Origin: Euglena gracilis
Lineage: Eukaryota; Euglenida; Euglenophyceae; Euglenales
Direction: 5' to 3'
Length of the DNA stretch: 64,000 nucleotides
NCBI GenBank assembly: GCA_039621445.1
Contig: CP154954.1
Coordinates: 47,037,847-47,101,846, forward strand
Position 1 is the stretch's first letter; each line of letters begins with the position of its first letter. The position numbers were made by a program, and so were the translations under genes. The notes below the pieces were generated by a model, which worked only from the letters and a program-made list of their open reading frames with translations, made no database searches and was not told the DNA's origin. This document shows positions 12,297-25,904 of the stretch, piece by piece.

Positions 12297-15200
12297 TTAT
12301 GTGGCAGCAGCCAGCCGGTCCACCGTGGCCTGCAGGATTCGTTTCTGCAGCACGCGGAATCGCACACACGTCCGCACGTTGGGCGACAGCTGCGGGTCCT
12401 CCAGCAGCGCGAGGTCCTCGGCGACGGTGGTGGGGTAGGCGGCGAGCAGCTGCCGGCAGCGGGCCAGGACGACCGCCTCGGGGAAGCCCCGGCTGTGGTC
12501 CAGGCTGTGGAGGGCCCGGGTGCTGGCAGGGCGCCGCCTGCAACCCGGCCCGGCAACCCGGCCTGGCAACCCGGCCCGCCCAAAGAAAAGGGACCTCTGC
12601 CCTCCCGGAACTCCCAGCCCATCCCCAGTGATGCGGTCTGGAGGCATCCGCCAGGGGGCACCTGGAAGTTGAAAGGGGGGGGGGGCTCTCCAAAGAGGCG
12701 ATGGGCATCCTGAAAATGCATTTGGTTGCTGCTGAGAGATGTTGCATGAGTATCGACTTTTGTGCGAGCTGCTGACAAACGAAGGTGGTATGAACCATTT
12801 TGACTCCCAGAAACCACCCCTCCCAAATGCAGCCCCACCCACCCCAGGGTCTTTCATTCTGGCTACGAGATGTAGACTCCCAAGGAAATGCCGACAGGTG
12901 AAGCTTGGAAGTCGGAAGGCATCAGACGCGAAAATTCTCATTTTGTTTCGCTGGTTACTAAAACTTTCTGCGAAGAAAACAACCTTCAGTGATTGAAAGC
13001 TCACTATGAAAAGTTGCATGAGAAATAATGATGATAATAATAATAATAATGCCTTTTGGATTGCAGAAATGAAAATGGAAATGGGAAAAAAATAGAAATG
13101 AAGAATGGAAAATTTGCTTGAAAACGTATCCATGGTGAATCTGAGACCCAGAAAAATGTCCGATTGTTCTGCAAAACGAAAGAATGGCATATTTTTAGAG
13201 GAGAGAATTTGTGTCTCTCTTTTGGAACTGTCAAAGATAATTTACTGGAACTGAACCCGCCCATCAGGTGTCGCTTTTTTGCCTTTCCACGGTTTTGCCC
13301 ACAACAAGATTGATCTGAACTGGAAATAAATGCTGGTCATGAGGGAAATATAAAAAACATTAGGTTGAAAGAAGCTGGAATGCAATTCCAAATGCTGCGC
13401 TTAAAAATTTCCTGAAAAATAATCTATCTGCAAGTCCCAAAAGACGCAAGACAGGCGTCCGGGGGAGATAACAAGGAAAATAATGATGCGAAGTCAAAGT
13501 GGTGACCTCTGATTTTGCTTCCTGTCGCATTTGCACATACTGTCAAGCAAGGAACGAATGGCTGCCTGAAACCTCAAGAGGCACCAGGGATGAGGCGCCC
13601 ATCCACCATTGAGGCTGCAACAAATAACCGGCAAGGCTCTGAGTCAAAGCCAATCCTGACTTGATCTGGGTCTTGTGTAAAGAAAAAGGCGCACACTCAC
13701 GCACTACCTCGGGCCTGCACGAGTGTCCGAGTGAACTGCTCCAAAGCTGAAAAATTTGGTTGGCTCTGGCTGGGAAAAAAAAAAAAAAAAAAAAAGAGGG
13801 GGGGTGGCGGGGGAGGGTGGGGAGGGGGCGGGGTGGGCGTAATGGGGGGGACGGGTGCGGGGGGGGGCTGATGGGGGGGGGTTTAGGGGGTAGACAGGGG
13901 TAACTTCCCTCTGAGTGATCCCTGTCTGGAACCCCAGGGGTTTTTGTGACAAACTTGTCGCTTCCACGTCAAGGGTCAGACTCAGAGCCTCTGCCTGTTC
14001 AAGCTCGGGCTACAAACGACAGAAATGCCCCCCAGGCTGTACTTGGAGGTGTTGGAGTTGTGTTGGTGTTGTACTTGGAGGGTTGACTCTGGACAGGGGC
14101 TAAATTGTGCTTGAGCTTCCGCTGTAGATCCTTGGCCGAGACCCAGCGCCACCTGTGAGTGGGTGGGTGATGGCACTGGGGATGGGGCAAGCCAGAGGTT
14201 GAGAAAGCGAAGCACAACGGGCTTCAAGCCAAAAGGCCAAAAGGCTGATGAAGGAAAGGCGGGCGATGGCGGGGTCATGGACCTGCTGGCCAAGAATGTG
14301 GAGCAGAACTCGGCAAGGTCCCGGACCCGCTCGAACACGACCACGTTATCGTACGGGTTGTGGTCCAACACAAATCCGTAGGAGAGGAAGAGTACCCGGT
14401 TGGAAAACTTGCCATATTGGACGGTGACCTCCTGGCTGCAGGGCACCCATCATGACTACGCAAAGGCTAACATGGATATTGCATGAATGTGCATATTATT
14501 CTAAAGAAAAATATATACATACATTCATATTCAAAATAAACACTTATATGGGGGGGTGACATTTTCCCCCCAAGGTCCTGGGCTAATTGAAAGAATAGGG
14601 TTGGGGTCGCTGAGCTCTTGTCTCTTCAGAGGAAGAGCGAAGCTGGCCACTGGGGAAAAAGGGGGGGGGAGAACACCCCTACCTGACTCATCTACCGAGG
14701 GGCTGGGGGGGGTAGAACCCCCCCCTTGGTAGGTGATGAAAACTGCAGATCATCATCAAGACCCCAGTCCCGTTCCCTGGACAGTTTCCGGATCACCTCC
14801 ATTTGAACCAAACTCCCTGCCAGACCCAAGCCATTCACCCGTGAAGGGGTCCAAACTGGGTAGGATTCACCAAATCCGACTCTGTCATTTCGCAGGGGTG
14901 AGATTCGGTCAAAGAATCAATTTTTCGAAAATATCTCGAGAAAACGTACATTATCTAAGTGTCGGCAAGACGAAATGTGCCCCTGGAGGCCCTCTACTCT
15001 ATCGCTCCCCATTTGCCATTTTGGCCGCCGACACGCCTGGCCTGTGTTCCAACGCGCTTTTTGGCAAAACAGCCATCTTGGGGTGATTTTTGGGCCGTTA
15101 TTTTTTTGGTAAAAAAACCTGATTTTTTCAAATTCAATTTTCTCGACAATGAAGCAAAATCAAAGGAAATGTTTAGAGACCAAAAATGAAGCCCTTTGAA

Positions 15201-17978
15201 TAGCCTATCCAACCATGCTTCAGTTTTCTCCCAACTCTTCGTGTAGCTTGAGCTGCCGCCATTTTTTGGCTAATTTCGGCCCATTTCATTTTTGGACTCT
15301 TTTTGGGGTCAAAAAAATCGCTGTTTCCATTATATCTCGGAAATGAAGCAAAATAAAAGGAAATGTCCAGAGACTGAAATTGAAGCCCTTTGAACGCCCT
15401 ATCTAATGGTATATTGGTTTCCCTGTAACTCCCCGCAAAGCCCGAGATATAGCTGATTTCACGGCCCAAAACAAGCTTTTGTTTTTGACATTTCGGGCCA
15501 AAAAAAGGAAACAATCAAAAAATTTTACTCAAGTCGATGTCTCTTGGCCTCCCGGACCCAGAAAAACTGTTTTCGAGCCGAAAATGAGCGTTTTTTGACC
15601 CCTTCATCCTGTTTTCGGCCCAAAACCCATGGCCCGGGGGGGGGGGGGCAGCCGGCGGCCCAGGCCGGGGAAACCCAAAGAGACGGCTTTGGGTAATTTT
15701 TTCCGATTTTTTCGACATTTTTGACCTGGAAATGACCCCAAATGCAAACCAAGGGCTGGGCCGGGCCGGGTCGGGTCCCCCTGGCTGCCACAAGCCTCAA
15801 ACATGTAAAGAGCTCAGCACTACACAAAACCTGGTTAGGCGTAACGTTAAGCATAACTCCTTTGCCCTAACTAAAATAGATGCATGCATGCATGCATGGG
15901 AAAAAACCAACAAATGACACCAGAAAGTGTCGAAATACAATGTGTTCTGTTTGTTTTCACCAAATGGAGTGCTCTGCTAGGCCCCTTTGTACACCCGCGC
16001 TCCCGGTCACCAACTGGACGGCAGGCTTGTCTGAGGAATCGAATTTCAAGACAGCGTTGGCGACGAAACTGTGGTTGGCAAATTCACGCAGCAGGATGGC
16101 AAACGGAACTTACGCTCCGTAGGGGGACCCGTGGGACCTCCGTCACTTTGCATGGAGCTGCATCAGACTGCCAGAAGGGGTGGGGTAATTTTCTCAAAAG
16201 ATCCAGAAATTTTGCAAATGGCATTGGTTTTTTGGGGGAAGGGAACACCTCAAAAAAAGACAACGATGGCAAAGAACATACAGTGACAGAAATTTTGGCA
16301 AAATACCCAAATTTTGCCATAATTTCTTTTCTCGTAATTTTCTCACTCCGTCGGTTTCCGACGCCCTCTTGGGAAGCCGCAAGCACAATGCTGGGACGGT
16401 CATGCTTTGACTTCTCAGAGTCAATGAGGACGCACTGTGTCTTAGTGGTCAGCAAAACAACCGTCACACATAAACTCGTCACAGCGAACGCACTTACGGG
16501 CTGTGTGTGTGCTACATTCACAAGGATGTGTGGGCTCAGCACGAAGGGATGCTTTGAGGCAGGGCGGTTCTTAAGCAAATAAAAAAAACTCCGCTGTCAC
16601 AGCACATTCAATGAAAAATCCATAGAGAAACATCTTGCACCTCAGCCATTTCGGAATCTGTCAGAATACGCTTGCGGCCACGTTTTTCATGCCGTAATAT
16701 GAACCATTGTCCTTCCAAAATTTCAAGCAGCGATTAACTGTACTCCAAGGAAGAATAATCTCTTTGAACTCACCCTTGGCATGGCGATCAATAGCTCCTC
16801 CAATCCCATGTTGGCGTGCCCAATCTGTGACGGTTTTTGTGTAACCGTCTGTCCAAACATGAGGTTTTGCCTTGGAAGATGCAACCTCATCCAGCACAAC
16901 ACGTGGGACGGCATGTGAATTCATGGCTAAATTGGAGAAAATGAGAAACTGAAACGTACTTCTTTTAATAAGCAGAGGGAAGAAAGAAATTTTTTAGGAA
17001 AAAACCAGATTTTGCCAAAATTTATTTTGCCAAAATAAAAATTTTGCCAAAAATTTTTTCTCGTATTTTTTTTGCCGTAATTTTTGTTTTCCGTAATTTT
17101 TAGCCACACTGTAAACGAAAAAATACATATTCTCGAGGGTGATGGTATAAAAACCCCCAAAAATCACAAAAAAAAATCCTAAAAATCACAGGAATTGTTT
17201 CCCCCTTATTCTGGGGGCATCTCTGCCCAAAAAAAACTCTGTCTGTCCAAAAAAAATCAAAATTACTCACTCCCCAAAATGGGACAATGAGAAAACAACT
17301 CAAATACTTCAAACCCGGGTTCTTCTTAAGGACTGCTGGGGGGGGGGATGGAAAAAGGTTATGGTTTGAAAAAAGGTGCTGGCTGGACCTTCTCTGGGGG
17401 TGGGTTTGGGGGGGGGCAGCCAGTTGGCAGCTGGACACGCCTGGGACCCGAAAACAGGCAAAAAAAATCCAAATCCAGCTTGGCCGGATTTTAGCCAAAA
17501 TTCTGAGGCAAGAACCCAAAACCCCTCAAAAATACCATCCTTGACCCCCTTTTTCAAAAATTTAGCATTTTGTGCCGAAACTTCCAGCGCTGCTCCGCCA
17601 GGCTGGTAACAACTTTCAGTGGACCCCAGGGTGGATCCACAGCCTGGCTGGGAGCTGCTGGATGGGGAAAACATTGCTGGCTGGATCCCCCTCTCCTGGA
17701 TCGCCCCCCTCCGGTTGTCAAAACCCCTGCTTCGGACACAGACCGAGACAAAAACGTTTGACAGAAGAGAAGAAATGATAGAATGCTTGGGGCGAATGAA
17801 TTTCGAGAAGAGCAGGAAGTTACACGGGGAGATGGCAAAAGAGAGGGAGAAGCGCACATTCTGCAAAATTAAAAAAACACAAAAAATAATTATTTATTTA
17901 GTTATTTATTTATTTATTCATTTATTTGTTTATTTGTTTTATTTATTTTTTCATTCATTTTTTCATTTATTTATTTAT

Positions 17979-18023
<45 letters not shown>

Positions 18024-18024
18024 A

Positions 18025-18057
<33 letters not shown>

Positions 18058-21000
18058 ATCAGTTATTTTTTTCATTTATTTTTTCATTTTTCTTTTATTT
18101 ATTTATTTATTGATTGATTGATCGATTTATTAACTTATTTATGGAATTTGATGTCGTTTCTGGGACCATTTTTATGCATCTATTTCTGAAATGCAAAAAA
18201 AAATACAAATCAGGGAGAGGTCCCAGTGAGGATAAATCAACTGCATCACTTGCGCAATTGCGCAACTGCGCAAAAAAAATCTGAAAACTCACTTGAGCAA
18301 TTGCACAAACAGATGCAAATGTGGCAGCGCCTCTGCAGCGCCAGTGCAAAATAGACCGCCTAAGACAATCTCAAACTCAATTCCACTGGCAAACTGACCA
18401 CTTGGGGGCTGCAATGAAATGGAGGATTGAAACGTTGCTCTTGATTTGTCGGTATTGCGAAACTGCAACCCCCCCCGAAAAAAACAGCAGCAACACTAGC
18501 AGCAAGCAGCAACAAACCGCCACCACCACCATCAAGTGTTTGAGGAGCCTTGCCCGCTTGAACTGATTCCTATCACAATCCGCCAGCTGAGATGATTGAG
18601 CTTGAGGCGTGAGGGACCCAGCAGGCACCGTGCCATCCTGGACTACTCCTGGGCTCAGCACCCTACCGTCGGAGCCAGGCTGTGGGATGGCGATTGCGAT
18701 GATGATCAGGACACAGGCGGAAGCTCCCTCACATGAACAACCTCCATGGATTGAAAAACCGGGCCAGTGTGAATCAGCAAAAAGTGCTGAAGTGTGAATC
18801 AGCAAAAACAGCCCTCGAAACGAAAATGGGGATCAAATTAACAATTCATTGATGAGAAATGAGATTTGAAACGTCAGGATTACGTAATACCCCGTACCGT
18901 TTGGAGCACAATGGGCACAATGTGCAGCTGTGTGGGACGGCCAGGGGGAGGCGCACCATGGCCACACAGCGAGAGCCAAGGATGGAAATGGCCCAGCAAA
19001 AGTCAGCAAGAGTCGCGTCGCGCCGGACCTCAGCCAGGCCGCCTTGATCCGCAAATTCAGAGCAGTTGTTGGAGGCAAACTCTCGTGATTGGAAGGTGAA
19101 GTTCTGGGTTGTTTTTGAGGCTCACGGGCAGTTTCTTTCTTCCCTTCCCATTTGTTGGAGCAGCTAAGAAGGTGGTTTTCACCGGGGGGGGGGGCAAAAA
19201 CTGCACACGGGCAGGTCAAAAACTGCACTGCAAAAAATTGCAAAAAAAAACTGCAAAAAAAACTGCAAACTGCAAAAAAAAACTGCAAAAAAACTGCAAA
19301 AAACTGCAAAAAAAACTGCAAAAAAACTGCAAAAAAACTGCAAAAAAAAACTGCACATCAACAAAAAATAACAATAAACACACTGAAATGGTGTGCATAT
19401 GCAAAACAATGTAATTTGTAATCACATGAGAACGCCCCAATTCACCTAACTTTTGCACAACTTTGGAGCTGTTGACAATAAAAATGAAAGCAATCAATCA
19501 AGGTACACTGTACATGGGTTTTCATGCACTGAAACACAAGTCATGTGTTTGGTTTGGATGCTGGTTCACGCTGGTTTTCCTGCACCAAAGCTTGTGACGG
19601 CCATGCCCACGGAGGTGCCAAACAGCTAAATATGAAAAAATGTACCCATATGCAGAAAGTTTCTATGCTTTTAATTCTTGCATGAAATGTTCAGTTTTGG
19701 AACTTTCGGTCCATCACCTGGTGCACTTCACCCATGTCACGATGTTAAAAAACTTCAAAACTAAAAAAAAATTCTACAACAACCATCACAAACTTTGAAT
19801 ACTGTCTTTAGGGGATGGCCAAATGGTCTGGGAATTCCTTGCAAATAAGAATGACTTCTTTGAAGCATTTGGCTTGTGTGATATTTGGCCAAAATGCTTG
19901 GGACAAGGCCCAATCTTCTACAGGAGCTCGTGCTCCTTTGCGTCTCCACGAATCTCACAAACTCCAACTTCAACCAAAATTTGCACAAAAAAAACAGTTT
20001 TTGGATTTAGTCCCCAGGAATCCCAAAATAATTAGTTCAATCTGCTCAGGAGTGTGCAAATCACGATTGCCAAAATAAGCATCGTGACATCTGTCACCAC
20101 ATGCACAAGTTGGAGATGGAGCGATTTTGGTTGGGGAGAAATTGTGGTGTTGTCACCGAAACAATCTGTTTTTTGGAATGGTGGCTACAACAATTTCTGT
20201 TGTGTCGAGAGGCAAGGAAGTTGGCAAACAGTTGGGGGCAAGACAACTGGTGGGATTACTGTAGACAACACAACTCATGAAGAGATTTTTTGAGAGAGGC
20301 TTTTTCAAACAATATAATCCAGCGTAACAAGGACAGAGCACCAAAAAATGAGCACCTCAGGTTTCCTCAAAACTGAAATCAAAAAAAAGCTGCAAAAAAA
20401 ACTGCAAAAAACTGCAAAAAAAATGCAAAAAACCCCAAAATGTGAAAACTGCAAAAAACTGCAAAAACTGCACGGTGCATATTTTGCCCCTCCCTGTTTT
20501 CACACCCCTGCGGACGACAGGCAGGGGTGTGAGGTAGGGGTTTTCAAACAATCATCATGCAAAACCTCTAAGAAATATATTAAAAAATGTTGATGGGATG
20601 TGCAAACTCCTTCTGGGTCAAGAAAATTTACCGGTTGGTAGAAATGCATGCTCTTTTTGGTCTTCCAATTTAGAAGGACCCTGTCTGATGACGATTTCCC
20701 CATTTATAACGAACCACTGAAAAATTTCCACCAATTTGAATGCAGGCAAAACAGGCATGAAGCTGACACTGAGCATTGAGGCTCACAAAAAAATGTAACA
20801 TGAAATATGAGCCGCTGGTCTGCTTTCTAGGAGCTGAGCCCTTAAACGATTTTGGAAATTAGGGGATAAATTTTGCTGGCCGATTTTGGTGCTGGCAGGA
20901 ATCCCAGGTAATCCTGGCATAATCTGGTAATTGTCCCCAGCGAACAGCAAACAAAATCTCAATTTCAAAATACCTGGCCATTTCAAACCTCACAACCTTA

Positions 21001-24000
21001 AAAAGGGGCCAGGGGATGCCTTCAGCTCCACGGTGCAGACACGCAGCTTAAAAAACCCCCTGAGGGCCTGTTCAGAAAGATTACTTACAAAATGGCCAAT
21101 TGTTTGTGGGGTCCTGGTCAGAGAGGTTGGACACTGGAAAATCAGGGCCGGTTGGAAAAAGGATGGCACCCGCCTCAAGGGGGCTGGCTGGAACCCGGTC
21201 TCAACTGGCCCAGGTCCCTCCGGTTTTATATTGGGGCAGATCTTTCAAGACCCCCACAGGGGTTTTACATTTGGGAGGGGGAATGAATGGGGGGGAACCC
21301 AAACTTCTGGCGATTGTCTGCCCTTTTCCATTTTGTCCCTCGTAGCTCTTTTGTGTTGCTTCCAACAAAAAATACCTCTCCGAAGACACCCCGATGTCTC
21401 GCTTTCGGTCGTTTCGAGTGCCAAGGCCACTGAATCACCAACATCTGAGGAGTCAGGAGGTGATGGATCCGAATCTGATAACTTATTTTGGGAGGGTTTT
21501 ATATTTGGTTGCCAAACCAAACGCCCCAGGGGGGTTTTATACTTGGGGGGTTTGTATTTGGGGGGTTTCTGTTTGGGGGGGGTTTACATCCAGGGAGCTC
21601 CGGAAAAAAATTCATGCAACTAGGGGCTTTTGTGTTTATTTACCTTTTTCCATTTTGTGTGTCGCGATTTCCAAGGGAGAACGTTGTGTTTCCCTCTTGC
21701 ATCGGGGGCCGCAACAGGTTTTTCAGGTGGCTGGTGCAAATCATTCGACTTAGTCTTGGACCTCCTCCCCCATTGACGATCTCTCTGCCCAGCGGCCGTT
21801 CAGGCAGCTGAAGTAAGGGATATTGAGCTTTGTTGGCTGTCAATAAATCAATAGGTCGGGTATAGGTTAAAAGAAATGGGTCGAAAAGGGCGACCAATCA
21901 GTGTTTTTGGGAAATGCACTTTGCATTTTCATTTTTTTTTTGAATCCAGGGTTTTCCAGCTCCTTCAGATTAAATTTCTCGTTATGTTAACTCGGTTTTG
22001 ATATACATTTTGATGACATATGACGTTGGGCACATAAAAATTCTGAAAGGTATGAATTTGTTTGCCATTTTTTCAAAAGTCACAAAAGTTTGACAAAACG
22101 CTTGGGGCGGGAGGGGGGAATGCGTTCTTTTCTCCTTTGTGTGTGTGTGTTTCGATTTTTGCAAATTTTGTGGGTTTGCTCTGTTTCAATTCTTTGTGCA
22201 ATTTCTTCCCCTGGCAATTTTTCTTTTTTTTTGCTGTTTTTTTTGTGAAATTTTTTTTCAGCTTAAAAAAATGTGCATTTTGTCCCCGATTTCCCCCGGA
22301 GGAAGGGCCCAAATAATTTCAGAAGTTTGTGGTGAAAGTCCAGTTTCAGACATCAGTATCAAGGGCGACCAACTGTTCAAATTAGGCGGAATCAAACACA
22401 GCCTGTGCTCAGGCCCCAGACCCTGCCAGCATTCTTCTGCAAGGCGTCGCTGAGTCGATCGCAGGGCGGTGGCCCTCAATTGAAGTGTAACGCTGAGCCT
22501 TGGAGGCCCACTGAATGACAAAAGAAGCTCCTGGACCTAACCAAGAAAGCGACTTTGCCGAAAAAGGAAGGTAGCTTGGCAGTTGGAATGCTTCAAAATC
22601 CACAAATCACAAGCTGGTGGTTATGAGGGTGGCACAGAGAGGGACGTTTTTAGGATGATGACTACCACAGAATTGCCTGAAAAGTTATTCATTTGCTGCG
22701 CTTCCTGGAGGGAGAAATTCCGACCACTTGTTCCCAGAAGAAATACACTGAAAGGGAAGAAAAAAAGAGAAGGCTCGACTTTCAAAATACTCTGTGTGGT
22801 TTTTGTGGTATTATCTGTGTGGTTTGGAAAATAGAAGTGTGGCAGCAGCCTGGAGAAAGCAGCGCGCAAGATGTTCGCATCCTGGAGGTGCTCAAGCTCC
22901 TCTGCCCCGTACTGAAATTCAGGCATACAGCATTCCCGTGGCAACCCAGCAAGATACAATGGCAATTCCCCTCCCTGAACGTCATAATCCCCCCAAAAAA
23001 GCAGGTGCAGGGACTGCTGGCATAGACCAACCTCTGGAGGGGAGTCTCGTGACCTGGAGTGCCTGGGAGGCAAGAACTGTCCCCAGGGAGAGGGTTGGTG
23101 CCTGTCTGGTCATGGGCCCCAAAATGAGCCGTTTCTGGGCTTCCGTGCCTTCGTCACAGGAGTGCTGAAGGCACTTTTGGCACTTTTGGCCATGTGCTCC
23201 CCCCCCCCGAGGGTTGGATCTGGGGGCCTTGGACGGCCTGCCCAGCAGCCGAGAGCCGAGGTGGGTGGGCCATGCCTTAAAACCCAGCCTGGTGGGGGGC
23301 CTGGTTCTGATGAGAGTGGAAAATTTAAATGCAAAGGCAGCCATGCACAACTGAGTTCCAGTCCAATGCACCACGCGAGACGAACCCGTGTGAAAAAAAA
23401 TTGGAGTGTTTTAAATTTCCTTCACCGCATCGGCCTGGTCTCCCCGACAGATTTCCCTGGGATTCCAGGATGAGGAGGAGGAGGACTGACTGGAGCCCAC
23501 TCCCGGCTTTGCCGCCGGTGGAGAAGGTCGAGGGCCATCAGGGCGAGCCCAGGGGTGGTTTTGGACTCAGGCTCCCGGATGAACATGCCCTCAGGAACCG
23601 CCAACAGCACCTGCAAAAGGAGTGAATTCCAAAAGGGCTCCTCGGAGATGATGATGACCCGATTGGTTTGGGACCTCATAGCTTCCCAGGATGTATGGGA
23701 AGCTATGGGGGGGGGGTCGGACCCCCAACAAGGAGGGGTCCGACCGCGAAACTGAAGGGAGCTGAGAAAATTTTTGGTTTTATGGACCGGCAAAGGGCCG
23801 GAAACCAAGCCAAAATGTACAAAAATCCCTGACTTTCTTTGAATCTAAAATGGTCGTTTTTGAACACTTTTATGGGGAAAAGTGTTAAGCAGGGGTTTTC
23901 TGAAGGACCCCGGGGGGTCCTGTGCAGGGGATTTCTCAAGGACCCTGGGGGGGGGGTCCCGCGGCCAGCTGGAAAAAGGTGCTTGTTGGAACCACCCCCT

Positions 24001-25307
24001 GGGGGGGGGGGGCAGAGGGGGGTGGGAGCTGGACATGATGGGTACACAAAAAAATGCCCCCAAAAGCCCAAATCCAGCTGGGCTGTGTTGAGCCAAGCCC
24101 AGCTTTGCCGCATATTTCAGCAGACCCCCGGGGAGTGTCTGCAGCCCAGCTGGGAGGTGCTGCCTGGAAAAAAGACGCTGGCTGGCAGGACCAGGGTTTT
24201 TTTTTCCAAGACCAAGGGGTCCCCCCCACCCACCCCCTGGGGGGGCCCCGGGGGGTTCCCGGGGGACCCATTCACTATTCCCCGGAACAGTGAGTAAAAA
24301 AATGCAAAAAAATAGCACCTTTTCAAAATTTTCGGCAACGCTTGAGCGCAGATGATGGCCGCATTTTTGGCGTTGGATAATCACCCTCATTGTCCGTTGC
24401 ACTGGCACCTGCAGGACGCCATGGAACCTGCTCAGCGTTTGGCTGGGGGGATCACCTTGTGTGGAACCTTTGAGGATGCGTTGGTTGGTCCATTGGGGGG
24501 CACACCTTTTCATACCCCTCAACTTTTGTGGATCACACCCACACGTCAAATTCTCTGCCACCCTGTGGGCACCATCGTGGTCCGGACCCCCCCCCCCCGA
24601 CACCCACCTCAATACCAAACGGCTTCCCATCTACCCTGTTCGGGACCCACCAAAAGTTCATTTGGAGGGGTTACCTTTTTAAATAAAAAAAATGTGGAAA
24701 TACATGGGAGAGTGGCAAGGATCCAAGGATTCCGAGGGTCCAAGGATACCAGAAATCTCTTTCCCCCCCAAAATTGACCCCTGTTTGCCCAGATCCAGCC
24801 ATTCATGTGAATTTCTCACTGAATGTGCTGGGATGGGAAAATTTCTTTACTCTTAACGACGTCCTGTCCGCACGCCCCACACCCTTGGGGAGGATATTGA
24901 CTGTTTTTTTTTCCTTTTGGAGTGACGGACTGGTTTTTGGCTCCAGACCCGGGCCGAAAGATTGGCCGAAGTGGCCCAACCAGCGCCGAAGGCCAAGAAT
25001 ATTCCTTGGCCCAAACCCATTGATTTTGAGACATTTCAGCTCGAGTTGATGTTTTGCTTGACCCATGTTCATCTGAATCCTGAGATCGCTCAACCATCAC
25101 CAGCTTCAAACGATGGACGGTGGCATCAAACGTGATGCACCTGGTTGGCGGATATGTCCTGGGTGGCATAGAGACCCCGCAGTCCATTCGCATCTGTTTT
25201 CAACTCAAGAGGCAAGTCTGGGGAGCCGATGCCAATTTCAACGAGCCATTGAATGAGAGAGCATGCTCCATCTGCTACATGCCCTTCTTCGACCAATGTT
25301 GCTGACC
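12297..25307 (-). CDS. SET-domain protein lysine methyltransferase with Rubisco-LSMT-type C-terminal domain, 5' end not found
   Basis: Seven exons in matching phase: 25307-25141, 23610-23491, 22974-22791, 19042-18968, 16108-15993, 14431-14283, 12504-12297 (TAA). They encode about 340 residues. Blocks seen in order: QWLVEIGIG and GLRGLYATQDISANQ (SET start), VLLAVPEGMFI and GLALMALDLLHRR, LYLAGLPRE and YGAEELEHLQ, ADFCWAISILGSR, FANHSFVANAVLKF (the catalytic NHS motif), then EVTVQYGKFSN and FLSYGFVLDHNPYDNVVV (the YG and post-SET part), and finally a helical domain with AAYPTTVAEDLALLED, LSP and KRILQATVDRL typical of the Rubisco LSMT substrate-binding domain. The family (LSMT, SETD3/SETD6) methylates lysine or histidine on non-histone proteins; the substrate here is unknown. 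The first listed exon starts at an acceptor (ttttgacag), so at least one upstream exon is missing. It is compact against the usual 400-500 residues. Introns of 1.3-4 kb are packed with repeats. Confidence 0.8.
14605..15835 (+). mobile_element. CTGAGCTCTT-bounded repeat element, copy 1 (divergent)
   Basis: Begins ggtcgctgagctcttg with a hairpin (gctctt..ctct-tc-agag..aagagc) and ends caaagagctcagc..acacaaaacctggt. The ends CTGAGCTCTT and AAGAGCTCAG are perfect 10-base inverted repeats. Inside it are modules with TATCTCGAG/TATCTCGG, AACTCCCCGC and GCCCGAGATAT, shared with the copies at 40-47 kb. No ORF of note. It lies in a SET gene intron, between exons 16108-15993 and 14431-14283. Confidence 0.6.
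16615..16924 (-). pseudogene. Transposase-like helix-turn-helix fragment, frameshifted
   Basis: From ATG 16924 a frame reads VTDWARQHGIGGAIDRHAKG then STVNRCLKFWKDNGSYYGMK and stops at 16661; a second frame continues with RGRKRILTDSEMAEVQD to a stop at 16615. The pattern (helical segment, short linker, GRKRxLTxxE) resembles the DNA-binding head of Tc1/pogo-like transposases. The two frames meet in a run of five A, so a one-base slip would explain the break. A second locus at 34.6-34.9 kb has the same GRxxxMTxSE layout. It lies inside a SET gene intron, so it is presumably an inserted element. Family assignment is tentative. Confidence 0.4.
17888..18130. repeat. (TTTA)n and (AGTT)n microsatellite
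   Basis: TTTA repeats at 17888-17980, an almost perfect AGTT array at 17981-18057, then TTTA-like repeats again to about 18130. Intronic in the SET gene. Confidence 0.95.
19230..19355. repeat. AAAAAACTGC minisatellite
   Basis: Tandem copies of a unit close to aaaaaactgc with variable A number. Shorter versions occur at 20390-20470, and related gcaaaaaatg strings at 10330-10390, 26540-26590 and 29030-29070. Intronic in the SET gene; reading frames over it (Lys/Leu/Gln repeats) are artefacts. Confidence 0.9.
21485..21600. repeat. G-rich minisatellite (GGGGGGTTTnTATTTG)
   Basis: Several imperfect units of the type ttggggggtttgtatttggggggttt. They produce a Gly/Tyr/Leu-repeat tail on a 230-codon plus-strand ORF starting at 20931, which I do not regard as a gene. 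Confidence 0.7.
23880..24265. repeat. CCAGCTGGAAAAAGGTGC dispersed repeat
   Basis: G-rich repeat with the core gccagctggaaaaaggtgc and the companion string cccaaatccagct. Related copies occur at 17330-17700 and 26790-27250. It follows the sequence aaggaccc-G(n) at its left edge in several copies. Intronic in the SET gene. Confidence 0.7.
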
Positions 25308-25904
25308 CTGTCAAAAGCAGAGAGAGCTTGATATTTCACATCTTAAATGTTGCTCTCATGCACATTGCGCAAACAGTTTTCTAAATGCAAATCCAAGGGA
25401 ATGTGGCTTTAAATAAATAAATATGTACATGTGCACAGATTCCATAGTTCAGGGGGGTCAACGGAGCGCAAAGGCATTGATTGCTGTCTTGTGAGTGTAC
25501 GACACCCCAGCTGATTATGACCTGGACTTGAAAACCACAGAAACAGCCAGAGGCAAGAGCATGGAGTCTGGTCCCATGAAAATGATGTTCAATGAAGGGG
25601 AAAAAATATCTAGAACCAGTTGGACAGAATTGTTTACAGCGAATCAATGTGGTCCAGCAGTCTGATGATACACCCCCATCTGAGCTGTTGGTTTTCGACT
25701 GAAATGTGGAACCTCACCAGCGTTTGAAAGGGGATGCAGAGGAAGTAATCTGAAATATTATGAGACAACAATGATTTTCCGGTTGCGCCAACGCATCATG
25801 CAAGAAATGTGTAACGAGAAAGGAATCGAGGAGGCAATGGAGTTTCAAAGGCGTTTGCGCGTGTCACTCCACCTGGTCAACTTTTCACTGAAATGGCACA
25901 TTAA

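Noticed and set aside
14608-14640. U5 snRNA-like string (tctcttcag)
   Set aside because: The resemblance is limited to nine bases and the other element copies do not keep it; no Sm site or U5 loop follows.
20931-21623. 230-codon plus-strand ORF
   Set aside because: No domain, a Gly-rich tail made by a minisatellite, and it lies in a SET intron on the opposite strand.
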